A DNA stretch of 64,000 nt from Diadophis punctatus similis (taxonomy: Eukaryota > Chordata > Lepidosauria > Squamata > Dipsadidae): positions 137,885,126-137,949,125 of the forward strand of contig JALIGW010000003.1 of assembly GCA_023053685.1 (NCBI GenBank), read 5' to 3'. The notes below the pieces were generated by a model. It saw only the letters and a program-made list of their open reading frames with translations. It was not told the DNA's origin and made no database searches. A program made the translations under genes and the position numbers. Of the stretch, positions 54,226 to 64,000 are shown piece by piece (position 1 is the stretch's first letter; each line of letters opens with the position of its first letter).

Positions 54226-55117
54226 TATACTCCTAAGAGTATAAAATCAGTGTTATACAGTAGGTATCTCTTTCATTTGCTTTGGTTTTTTAGAGGTGCA
54301 GCAGCTTTGCCTCCTGAAGAAAAAAAGATGGCAATGGATTTTTTAAAATGTCAATTAGATATGAGTGAATTCCAAGATTGTCTTGGAAAAAATAAGCATT
54401 TTTAAAAAAAAATAACATAAAAACAAAGTGAACTAATTAAAAATAACATAACATCAAAGTGAACTAATTATCCTCAGTGCTTTCTTGGTGTCCTTCAAGT
54501 GTTTTTTCCCTCCTTCTCTTTGTGGATAAAAAATTCAGCACTTATTACTTTCTGGGCCATTAATGTAATCCAGTTGTTAAGCTGATTTTTAAAATCCACT
54601 CACGGGCACTCGATATGAAAACCTTAAGCGGTGACAATTATTCAACAGAAGAGATGTGAAGAAGTAAGCTCTAAGAGAAAACACAATGTTATTTTTGGAA
54701 ATGGTAATGAATACATTTCCAGGGCCTCATACTTGGAACATGGTAAGTTTTTGTCAGTCACCAACTCATTCTAAAAACCCCTTGTCTTCTTTCTCATAAG
54801 TATTGTACTCATCTGGAAAGCTATGCAAAATCTGATCATATCACTAGTCCAGTTAAAACGTTATTTCATTCAGACCCTGTAAAAATAAAAGATTTAAATA
54901 ATCCCCATTATTTGTCTTGGATTCTGGAGATTCACTTCTATTTTTGCAATTTATCTTGGTGACACTTTATTTTAAAGCAGAAACTTTTATTACCTGTCTT
55001 CCTGCATCACTGCTTGCCAACCTGAAATTTCTGACTTTCTATCTTTACTGTTCCTTGGGTGACTGCTTATCCTCCATCAATTATATCTTGGCTTCTGTGG
55101 AAAAAAAATTAACTGAG
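54226..55117. other. AT-rich intergenic DNA
   Basis: No feature recognised. Confidence 0.4.
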
Positions 55118-55121
55118 GGGC

Positions 55122-55261
55122 CTTGGTGCTCACTGAGCTTGGTTGTTTTCTTGCAGATGTTTCATTACCCAAATTAGGGAACAGCATCAGCACTGATAAT
55201 GTTACCTAGTTTGGGTAATGAAATGTCTGCAAGAAAACAACCAAGCTCAGAGAACACCAAC
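55122..55261. repeat. Fold-back repeat, 56-bp arms
   Basis: The arm CTTGGTTGTTTTCTTGCAGA is followed by TTTCATTACCCAAATTAGG, then a 26-nt loop, then the reverse-complementary arm CCTAGTTTGGGTAATGAAAT and GTCTGCAAGAAAACAACC. Only a few mismatches. The right arm continues into a repeat also seen at 41920-42065. Confidence 0.85.
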
Positions 55262-55300
55262 GAACTCTCATTTCAACCCTGAGCTACAAATATTCTCCTT

Positions 55301-56164
55301 TATTGGAAAAACTTAACTGTTTCCATAAGAACTAGAAATGTATTACTCCCTAAAATACATACACATATTACTAACAAAATGGGACTAAATGTATGTTCTG
55401 TGTATCTGCTTGCATCTGAGTTTTGAGGCCAGTTGTCAAGCATATGATCGCTTTAGAGTTATTTACACATGAAAAGTCCTGATAGAGAAAGGGAACAAGT
55501 GACTTTTCCTACTTGCCATTTGTCTGCTCCAAAGCCCTACTTCCTTCTTTTGCTGCCATAGGCCTCCTAAAACATCTCAACTTAATAATTAAACAAGATG
55601 GTGCTCCAATTATCCCAAAGTCAAATTTATGAAAGCATACTGATGGTTATGAAAAGTAATGAAAACACATTACTTTTGTGGTTGGGTAACACAGCAACTC
55701 AGCAACATTTGTGAAATTTAACATCGATGTTCAAGTTTTGAAGCACCAACTGGAGGTTAAATGAAATAGGGTATAAATTCTGCTTAAATATTTATTACTT
55801 GTCTTATTTTTGGAACACATGTTCCAAGTCCAATCTACTATTATGAAGCTATTGTCCTTCAAAATAAATTCAGTTAGTCAAATTATTTTATTGTGTAAAT
55901 GCAGCTTCTGTACACTAGGTGCATATAACAAAAGTGCAGTACTATGTCTTTAACATAAGTAACATTGTTCATAAAAGGTGGATAGTGTATTTATGAGGTG
56001 AGAAATGAAGCTGAGTTTTATACAGGCAAGTGAAGAACAAGCTCCCAGACAGAAAGTCCTAAAAACAACAAAAAATGTCCAATACTCATGGGTTGCTAAA
56101 AACATATGAACTTTCCTGAACGTCCTTCTTCTCCCATACTTTAAATCTATATGTGTGTGTGTGT
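55301..56164. other. AT-rich intergenic DNA
   Basis: No feature recognised. Confidence 0.4.
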
Positions 56165-56323
56165 GTAACATTTTTTTGCTGATAAATGAAAATGAAGGGA
56201 GACTATTATAGATCTATTTCAAGCTATTTAGCTCTCATCAGATAGCCATACTCTTACCGGGATTTGAACCTGGACAGCCTGCCTGTAAGGCAGCAGCTTA
56301 ACCTCTAGGCCACAGGCTCTCTT
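56165..56323 (-). mobile_element. tRNA-derived SINE
   Basis: The minus strand begins AGAGCCTGTGGCCTAGAGGT (box A) and contains GGTTCAAATCCCGG (box B), then a non-tRNA body. The acceptor arms do not pair, so it is not a working tRNA gene. Confidence 0.75.
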
Positions 56324-56465
56324 CCCATATCAGCTCTGCACCAGGAAAGGGTTATATATGTTTTTTTTCTCTGTCGAATCATCCTGGTGTACCCAAATAT
56401 GGGAGGAAGCATACTGCTGCTTCCTTTTGCCTTTCGGCCCCTCCAGGGACCATCCAGGCAGTTTC

Positions 56466-56556
56466 TATAGTACATTCATGTACTAAATGTATAATATGAA
56501 TGTACTAAATATATAGCATGAATGTACTAAATATATAGCACATTCATGTACTAAAA
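56466..56556. repeat. Short tandem/inverted repeat
   Basis: Four copies of ATTCATGTACTAAAT or its near complement ATGAATGTACTAAATATATAGCA with period about 25-30 bp. Confidence 0.75.
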
Positions 56557-57756
56557 CCAGCATCTACTATTGTGGATATTTTATAAATTACAACATACCT
56601 ATTACCTGCAAGTGCTTTTTGGAGAACTTGCAAACAGAACTTCAGAAACAGAAGAGAGTTCTGGTGTAGACTGTGTCCAAGTTGGCTTTGAAAATTTGCA
56701 TTACAAAAACATTGAAATTTACTAGTATGTTTGGGCTTTATTCCAACAGCAGGCTTTGAGCAGTTAAATTGAAAAGTGGTGATGAATCTAATAAAAGTCC
56801 TTCAGGCACTGCTTTGTCATGTTGACAATCTATTAAAGCTTCCATTCTTAAGAACGACTTCTTGGAAATTGTGATGAAGTGTCTGAGCCGGAATGTCTTG
56901 ACTGAACTGTGTTGTTTTGTTTCCAATTTCCTACAAGTTTGCTGATTCCACCAGAGATTTTTTGAGAGCAACCACTGGAATGTGTTGAGCTTATTAAATG
57001 GTTTTATTTACACTGACAAAAACGGTCAGTGATCAGTGGGTATCTGGCATCTGCACACTGAGCTGGTTTATGTTGGATGTGAGATTAATACCCAGTCATG
57101 CCTAAAACAGAGGAAGCAACGGCTCATACACAGAAGATCTAAGAACCGCATGCTGGGGAGTGTTTCATAGTGGAAGCACTTCATTTTTTAAAAAAAGCAC
57201 ACAACAAATCTCTTGCAAACTCTAATACCATATAAAGTGGCTGTTAAGATAAAAATGATAAATTGTAGAGGTAATGAATCTTTTCTCTTGGAATCCAATT
57301 CTTGAGAAAAATAAACGCAAATATAAAGTCTAAGAATAAAATATTTATTTCGGTACAAAAGAAATATAAAAACCTAATACTTAATAGTTACATCTTGACA
57401 GATCAAAATATGTGTCCTTCTCGATGAAGGACTACAGCAGAAGTAAGGGAAGGGTACAAAGGAATTTTTCACATCTGCGCAGATCACACCCCATGTGACT
57501 GCTTCACTTTGCTAAGAACCTCTGGGTCATAATGCCTGCCATATGAATACATATGAGTACAGCTGACAATCAGAAAATCACCCCGTGACAGTGGCAAAAA
57601 GTTATCAGGAAGACAAAGATCAGAAACAGAAAAGGTGAAGATGGGGTAGGAGCTTACGTAAACTTAAAAGGATAAAATACTTGAGCTGCAACTTAAATGT
57701 TGTACAGTGAGTTTTGCTAATTACTCTCCTAATTTCCTAGTTCAGCTTCCAAATGT
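56557..57756. other. Intergenic DNA
   Basis: No feature recognised. Confidence 0.4.
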
Positions 57757-58140
57757 AGAATAGAATAGAATAGAATAGAATAGAATAGAATAGAATAGAA
57801 TAGAATAGAATAGAATAGAATAGAATAGAATAGAATAGAATAGAATAGAATTCTTTATTGGCCAAGTGTGATTGGACACACAAGGAATTTGTCTTTGGTG
57901 CATACAGTATGCTCTCAGTGTACATAAAAGAAAAGATACATTTGTCAAGAATCATGAGGTAAAAAACACTTAATGATTGTCATAGGGTTCAAGTAAGCAA
58001 TCAGGAAACAATCAATATGAATATAAATCATAAGGATACAAGCAACAAGTTACAGTCATACAGTCATAAGTGGGAGAAGATGGGTGATATAAAGATCACA
58101 ACCAGTGTGTTCTAGAGTTGGGTAGACAGTCAAATCTCTT
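57757..58140 (-). mobile_element. L2/CR1-group LINE 3' end fused to (TAGAA)n
   Basis: About 19 TAGAA units (57757-57852) followed at once by TTCTTTATTGGCCAAGTGTG and ACACACAAGGAATTTGTC, the same 3' UTR as 28880-29100. The LINE is on minus, so the microsatellite is its 3' tail. Confidence 0.87.
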
Positions 58141-58262
58141 ACCTGTTATGAGGGAGAAGAAACCTGAAAATGCAGGCATGAATCTTCATATTCTGAACCT
58201 TCATGTAAAAAACAACAACAATGGGTCTCACAAAAGATAATTCCATTTTTTGGAATCCATTC

Positions 58263-58343
58263 CGAAGGAAGGAAGGAAGGAAGGAAGGAAGGAAGGAAGG
58301 AAGGAAGGAAGGAAGGAAGGAAGGAAGGAAGGAAGGAAGGAAA
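58263..58343 (+). repeat. (GGAA)n microsatellite
   Basis: About 20 GGAA units. Confidence 0.97.
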
Positions 58344-58380
58344 TTGTCTGGGAATTATGGAAGTTGGAAGGCAGGAAACT

Positions 58381-58384
<4 letters not shown>

Positions 58385-58439
<55 letters not shown>
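58385..58439 (+). repeat. (GT)n microsatellite
   Basis: About 26 GT units. Confidence 0.97.
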
Positions 58440-58440
<1 letters not shown>

Positions 58441-58483
58441 CCATTGATGTATATGGTGGTGGTTGGTGAGGTTATATCATAAC

Positions 58484-58556
58484 TCCCTTTTTTCAGTGCC
58501 ATTGTAACTTTCAATGGTCACTAAATGAACTGTTGTAAGTCGAGAACTACCGGTAA
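58484..58556. mobile_element. Right-end fragment of the TAGTCCTCGA mini-transposon
   Basis: TTTTTTCAGTGCCATTGTAA, CACTAAATGAACTGTTGTAA and GTCGAGAACTACCGGTA match the right part of 36537-36928. Confidence 0.72.
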
Positions 58557-58844
58557 TTCCTTAGTCTGTGGTATCACTGATAAAATGGTTCAAGAATGCT
58601 GAAAGTACCTTCATTCTTCTTTTCTTGGAAATTGTGAAATCCTGGAAATACTCATGTATCTGAGAGCAAACTCAATGAACGAGTCCTTGTTTACAAAGGA
58701 CTCGATTTAAAGCAAAATATGTGACCCTTATGTGTCTTTAATGCCTACTACCAAGGGCTACTTCTGACCTTGTCCTATGTCTCTTGCCATTCCAAAATGT
58801 ATTTAATCCTTGGAGAAGAAGTTTATGAGTTTAATTTAACTTAA

Positions 58845-59310
58845 TGGTTCCTGTCAGACTCTAGAAAGCACAGAGAAGAGCAACAAAACGATTAGGGGAC
58901 TGGAGGCTAAAGCATACAAAGGACAGGAATTGGATATGTCTAATTTAATAAAAAGAAAGACTTGGGATGGCATGAAAGCAGTATTCCAATATCTAAGGGG
59001 CTGCCACAAAGAAAAGGGGGTCAAGCTATTCTCCAAAGCGCCTGAGGGTAGGACAAGAAGCAATGGGTGGAAATTAATCAAGGAGAGAAGCAACTTAGAA
59101 CTAAGGAGAAATTTCCTAACAATGAGAACAATTAACCAGTGGAACAACTTGCCTCCAGAAGTTGTGAATGCTCTAACACTGGAAGTTTTTAAGAAGAGAT
59201 TGGACAACCATTTGTCTGAAATCGTATAGGGTTTCCTGCCTGAGCAGGGGGTTGGACTAGAAGACCTCCAAGGTCCCTTCCAACTCTGTTGCTAGTTGGA
59301 AAGTACCAAT
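58845..59310 (+). mobile_element. CR1 LINE 3' end with ORF2 C-terminus
   Basis: An open frame at 58930-59229 encodes GMKAVFQYLRGCHKEKGVKL, RRNFLTMRTINQWNNLPPEV and LTLEVFKKRLDNHLSEIV, the conserved C-terminal region of CR1 ORF2. The UTR GGGTTGGACTAGAAGACCTC and AAGGTCCCTTCCAACTCTGT follows. Confidence 0.85.
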
Positions 59311-61597
59311 AGTTACTACTACTATTATTATTAGTACATATACTGTATCTTTCCTTTGATTACATAAAATTGAAATCATACTGGGAAAATATAATAAATA
59401 AACTGGAGAGGAACATTTATAATATCAGTGGGGAAGAAGAGTCCAAGAAAAGAGATGTCAAGGTATGTTTGAAGAATTTTCAACTTGTCTGTAGCATGCA
59501 GATAAAAGAAATAGTGAATATTCAGAACGGATTTTGAAACATTCTGAGTTTTTCTGGCACTGGTTAATTAAAATGCAGTAGTTATTAAATTTATATCCTG
59601 TAATCCCAGCAAAATTAGAATTAAATCAGATAGGCAATAAAATGAAAATAAAAGAACGATGGTAGATAAAATTTTAATACTCAACAATTTAAAGCACATC
59701 AGTTAGAAACCAATAACATGTCCCAATAAAATCCAAGTCTACAAATTTGCTTCAATAAAAAATAACAGTCTACTGACAAAATGGTATGCACAAAGAAAAT
59801 AGCCTACCTCCAACAAAGAATTATACCATGAGGAAACAGTTCCCAATAAGAACCTCTCTCAATAACCTCATTCTAAATCACAGAAGGTTTTGTAAATCAT
59901 AGACAATATTTTCAATAACTGTATAGGTCAATGTTACAGTGGATCTTTTATTAAAAAAAGGAGGCTAAAATCTTTACCGAATCCAGGAACCATGCATATC
60001 ATGCTCAGCACAGAGGAGAATCTGAGAAGGATTTTAACTCATCCCAGCATCTCTGGATTTTCATACTAAATCTTCTACAGAGCTCCACCTGTTACATGTG
60101 CATCGAGAATTTAGTAGGCTAGGTGCAAGGACAATGCTAGGTACAATTGGAAAAATCAAATAGTATCTTCTGGTGCTTGATGAAGAAAGGAGAATAGAAG
60201 AAGAGTGGGAATTTAGATTTCAGAGAACAATAGGACCACTTACTAATCAGAATGCATGGACAACAGTTGGTAGAATAGTGGGGGCAAGTGATGCGTACCA
60301 CATCATTACACAGCGTGATGTATCTGGTGATATTGTGTGATCAACATCTCTTGTGACAGGTTCCAAATGATTTTGATATTATAATGGCTTGAAAAAGATA
60401 ACCGCTGAAGCCTTGGGATTGTTTATCCCAATATATCTTTGGCTCTTTTGTTTGAAACAGAGGAGTGCTGTTTGCACTTTTCAAAACCAAGTGATTAGTT
60501 TTGATTCTCCCACAGTTTATTTGTTTATCCGTTTTTTTGTCTCTTTCCCCATCCTCTCCTTTTCTCCCTTCCTTTCACAATATGTTACACCCCCCGTGGT
60601 TTTTTAAAGATAATTTTCGAATTGTACTCATGTTTACTTAGTATTCCTGCCTTTAATTCACTTCTTTTTTATGGTATACAATTGTAAATTGTTTCTAACT
60701 GTTTCTATCTATAAAGATGTAGTTGTATCTATTGTTTTTAATGTACTTTTTCTAAAGAGTTATCTTTTGTGTTATATTTTCATTCATATATTTTCTTCTT
60801 CTTCTTTTGAGAGCTATCTTCAGTCATCACTATTGCTGTAATTATATGCTTTCATAATATCCATGAAGGTCCATAAAGCCCAAAGCTATCTATAATTCTA
60901 CAGTGACCAGAACCAACTTTCCAGAGTTTCAGGGTTGAACCTATCCAATTGTACCTGGAGATATTCCATATTATCCATTTATTTAATATATTGGTACACC
61001 ACTTTTCATTCTTAGAAATCTTAAGATGAGGGGTCTACAGGAGTTCAACAAACACACAACTATTGCCCTTTCTGGAACACTATAATGAATTCACATGTTC
61101 TGTTGGTTGTTGCTTGCACAGTTTGTTACTGTGTTAATTGAAACCACAATTAGTTGGTTTCACACAGTGCACTAACTCATAAATTACAATCATTGGGTTA
61201 AATAAAGGCACCTCAAAAGTCACCATAAGGTTAAACCGAACCAATCACATTATGGCTTAGTGCAATGCACTAGCCAGAACATTCTACTCAAACTTAATTC
61301 TGGTTAAATGTTACATCAGCAGTAATTTCTGCAATTACAGCTAGACAAAAATGTGCTTATTCCCAAATCTGACATTAGTTTCGGCTAATTTATATATATT
61401 TCTGAATATATATTTATATATTTTATATATAACTGAAAAAGGAGATTCAATGTAGATGTAACTTTTGTTAAACTTGACCGACAGCAAAATGATTAGCTGC
61501 AGCTATTTCTTCAATGGAAGAAATATGTGCTCAAAAAACCGGAAAGAATAGTGGTCAACTAAACTGCAATTTTGCTTCCACAACAAGTTTGGCATGA
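59311..61597. other. AT-rich intergenic DNA
   Basis: No gene or clear repeat, apart from a possible worn CR1 tail near 60975-61045. Confidence 0.42.
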
Positions 61598-61691
61598 GTC
61601 TGAGAGATTGTCTGAAATGCAATTTTCTGCTTGAGTAGGAGGTGGACTAGAAAACCTCCAAGGTCCCTTCCAACTCTGTTATTCTGTTGTT
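61598..61691 (+). mobile_element. CR1 3'-terminal fragment
   Basis: GGACTAGAAAACCTCCAAGG, then TCCCTTCCAACTCTGTTATT ending in TTCTG units. A hAT mini-element is inserted a few bases past its end. Confidence 0.8.
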
Positions 61692-61699
61692 GTTCAGGA

Positions 61700-62208
61700 C
61701 AGTGGTGGGTTCCTACAGGTGCGGTCCACTCTATAGCACCCGTAGCGGCCTGCTGGTGACGTCACAGTACCGGTGCGGTCAGTTGCCGGTGCCTGGGCGC
61801 CGCCATTAAAATTTAAAAAAAAAATTCTTCTGCGCATGCCCAGAAGCCAAGCTTTTGACACTGTGCATGCGCTGCCTTCCTACCCCACAGTGAGTCCAAG
61901 CAGGGGAGGATGGCTGAGGGAGCGCATGAGACGCTGAAAGAACGGGCGGCAGGAGCTATCTCCATTCCCCCTCCCTTCAGCAGTCCGAGAAGCCACGAAC
62001 GCGCGGTGATGATCCTGGGCATTTTTGCACGTTCGAGGCTTCTCGAGCTGCTGAGGGGAGGGGGACTGGGCGGCAGGACCTATCTCAGTTCCCCTCCCTT
62101 CAGCAGTCCAAGAAGCCACGCCCACCTGGTCACATGGCCGGCAAGCCACACCCACAAAATAAGCCACGCCCACAGAGTGGTAGTAAAAAAATTAGGAACC
62201 CGCCCCTG
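61700..62208 (-). mobile_element. 509-bp hAT mini-transposon, copy 3, perfect TSD
   Basis: Ends CAGTGGTGGGTTCCTAC and AGGAACCCGCCCCTG, flanked by GTTCAGGA at 61692-61699 and 62209-62216. Inverted relative to the 40124 copy. Non-coding. Confidence 0.93.
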
Positions 62209-62216
62209 GTTCAGGA

Positions 62217-63049
62217 TATATAATGTTGCCATATACTGTAAATCAGGGGTCTAAAGTTCCAGGATATGGGTCTATAACCTTTAATAGGCTACCAGATACA
62301 GGCTGCAAAACCCCACATGGTCACCAGATGGCAGGAAAGAGTTAGTTTTCTTCCTCCCTCTGCTGCCATCTCGGAGTTCTTTGGATTCTTGTAATCCTAA
62401 TTTGGTAACTGTACTTTCAATTTGAAGTTGAAAAGTTGTTTCACTGCAATATGAAAAATTAAGAAAAAGATGAAATTTTCTTTTAAAACCTTAATCACAT
62501 AAACTACCCTATAAAGCAAAGAGTCTGATACACCCTTCTTCAAAGTCACTGGACATCAGGACGCATTTGTGTTTAATTTAGTAATATTATTACTAAAATA
62601 CAGGGCTGCATGTAGCTGAAAATGTCTCTTGTGGTTCCTTTGCATTTCACCTTCCTTTCAGAACACATATTCTATTCAATTACCTCAAAACTTCAGGGGA
62701 ATCATTAAGATACAGATAATGTTATAGGGATATTCTGGGTTAAGGAAAGGATATTTGTCTTTTGAACCCCCATTATTTTCAAACTTTATTTAAAAAAGAA
62801 GATTATTTTTCAAGGAGCAGGAATTCAAAGTAATGGGTGTGCTTTGTTTATCTTGGCAGGCTATAATCAATATTTTGAAATGAATGGAGCAGTTTTCCTT
62901 AATGTAATGCCCTCCAGATGGATCAGATTAGAGTTTCATAATTCCCTGTTTTTAATTAAACTGGTTGGAAATTGTGGAAACCATAATCTAATACTCTGGC
63001 TCTTTCATGTTGATCCTAGATTTTCATAAAGGAACATAGGAATGGTGTA
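62217..63049. other. Intergenic DNA
   Basis: No gene recognised. 62815-63010 is of higher complexity. Confidence 0.4.
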
Positions 63050-63057
63050 GTAGTTTA

Positions 63058-63870
63058 TTGGTGTATGTATTTATTTACTTATTTATTTAATCAAGATTTA
63101 CATGTTGCTTATCTCAGTAAACCCAAAATAGTTTACAAGCAAAAACAAGCAAAGTAAAACATTAAGACACAACAATGGTGTATCTCAAGGGTGGGTTCCT
63201 AATTTTTTTACTACCACTCTGTGGGCGTGGCTTATTTTGTGGGTGTGGCTTGCCAGCCATGTGACCGGGTGGGCATGGCTTCTCGGACTGCTGAAGGGAG
63301 GGGAACTGAGATAGGTCCTTCTGCCCATTCCCCCTCCCCTCAGCAGCTCGAGAAGCCTCAAACGTGCGAAAATGCCTAGGATCATCACTGTGCGTTCGTG
63401 GCTTCTTGGACTGCTGAAGGGAGGGGAATGGAGATAGCTCCTGCCACCCGTTCTTTCAGCGTCTCACGCGCTCCCTCAACCATCCTCCCCTGCTTGGACT
63501 CACTGTGGGGTAGGAAGGCAGTGCATGAGCAGTGCCGGAAACTCGGCTTCTGGGCATGCGCAGAAGAAATTTTTTAAAAAAAAATTTCAAAAAAATGGCG
63601 GCGCCCAGGCACCGGCAACCAACCGCACCGGTACTGTGACATCACCAGCGGGCCGCTACCGGTGCTATAGAGTGGACCGCACTGGTAGGAACCCACCACT
63701 GGTGTATCTCACGATTACTAAATAATCCTTGCACCATCAGTGCCCCAAAACTCTGTACAAAAACCAGCACTCAGTCCATTTTTAAGGCTAAGAAGTTAGG
63801 GGCAGTCCATATCTCCGATTGTAGGCTGTTTCAGAAAGTGGCAGCAGTCAATGAGAAAACAGAATTTAAG
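63058..63870 (-). mobile_element. Decayed CR1 3' end split by a hAT mini-element
   Basis: Left part: a TTTATTTACTTATTTATTTA tail and AAACCCAAAATAGTTTACAA (63065-63177). Right part: GGGGCAGTCCATATCTCCG and GGCTGTTTCAGAAAGTGGCA (63800-63850), parallel to the intact CR1 at 5690-5780. Confidence 0.6.
63186..63701 (+). mobile_element. 516-bp hAT mini-transposon, copy 4, perfect TSD
   Basis: Ends CAAGGGTGGGTTCCTAA (first G changed to A) and TAGGAACCCACCACTG, flanked by GTGTATCT at 63178-63185 and 63702-63709. One of the two internal direct-repeat spacers is shorter than in copy 2. Confidence 0.93.
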
Positions 63871-64000
63871 TACTGTTGATATTCATTACTTCTGGAATAA
63901 CAACAATAATTTCTGCTTTGCCAAGTAGTTTGGTACCTTCAGACGCATCAGACAACGAAGGCCGCCCTCCTATCGCTGAAGTGCATTTCATCTGTCGATT

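Noticed and set aside
56250..56323. A functional tRNA gene on minus
   Set aside because: Box A and B are present but the acceptor arms do not pair and the sequence continues into a SINE body.
1..64000. CRISPR arrays, prokaryotic operons, phage or plasmid features
   Set aside because: None seen. Tandem repeats here are eukaryotic microsatellites and minisatellites without unique spacers.

Overview
The window is vertebrate nuclear DNA, almost certainly from a squamate and most likely an advanced snake. It combines introns with GT-AG sites, a CpG-island promoter, Sauria-type tRNA SINEs, a 5S-derived SINE fragment, CR1 LINEs, hAT and TA-flanked mini-transposons, and LINE 3' ends joined to long TAGAA microsatellites. 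That last association has been described for snakes. No bacterial or organellar features are present.

One protein gene is certain. MYLIP (also called IDOL), the FERM/RING E3 ubiquitin ligase that sends LDL-receptor family proteins for degradation, lies on the minus strand. Its seven coding exons run from the ATG at 13185 to the stop at 1540-1542. All six introns are GT-AG and every phase agrees, giving a 446-residue protein. Exon 1 sits in a GC-rich promoter island (about 12550-13520). Two DR4-type nuclear-receptor motifs lie 1.6 kb (14804-14819) and 6.1 kb (19308-19323) upstream of the ATG. Intron 3 holds a 5'-truncated CR1 LINE with an uninterrupted endonuclease-tail/reverse-transcriptase frame.

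The remaining 50 kb (about 13.5-64 kb) has no recognisable conserved gene. This fits the long intergenic interval found 5' of MYLIP in other vertebrates. It holds AT-rich apparently unique DNA plus many transposons whose ends can often be set by target-site duplications (TSDs). A roughly 510-525-bp hAT mini-element family is present at 22032, 40124, 61700 and 63186, and a 3.7-kb relative (31444-35144) has a perfect 8-bp TSD. Other hAT mini-elements lie at 2095, 19072, 23144, 35730, 42154, 43897, 49573 and 51473. TA-flanked mini-elements lie at 19612, 36537, 48218, 48840 and 50436. Two solo LTRs of one family sit in opposite orientation at 52031 and 53526, each with its own 4-bp TSD. There is also an LTR-gag fragment (45763-46437) and several decayed CR1/L2-like LINEs. 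One unexplained 154-codon frame (36956-37420, minus) has a good start context and protein-like composition.

The most unusual object is the 31444-35144 element. It has the ends and TSD of a single hAT insertion, no visible transposase, a 1.4-kb AT-rich core and a GC-rich minisatellite of alternating 103- and 119-bp units flanked by duplicated pyrimidine tracts. It looks like a non-autonomous element that captured or grew a large composite interior.
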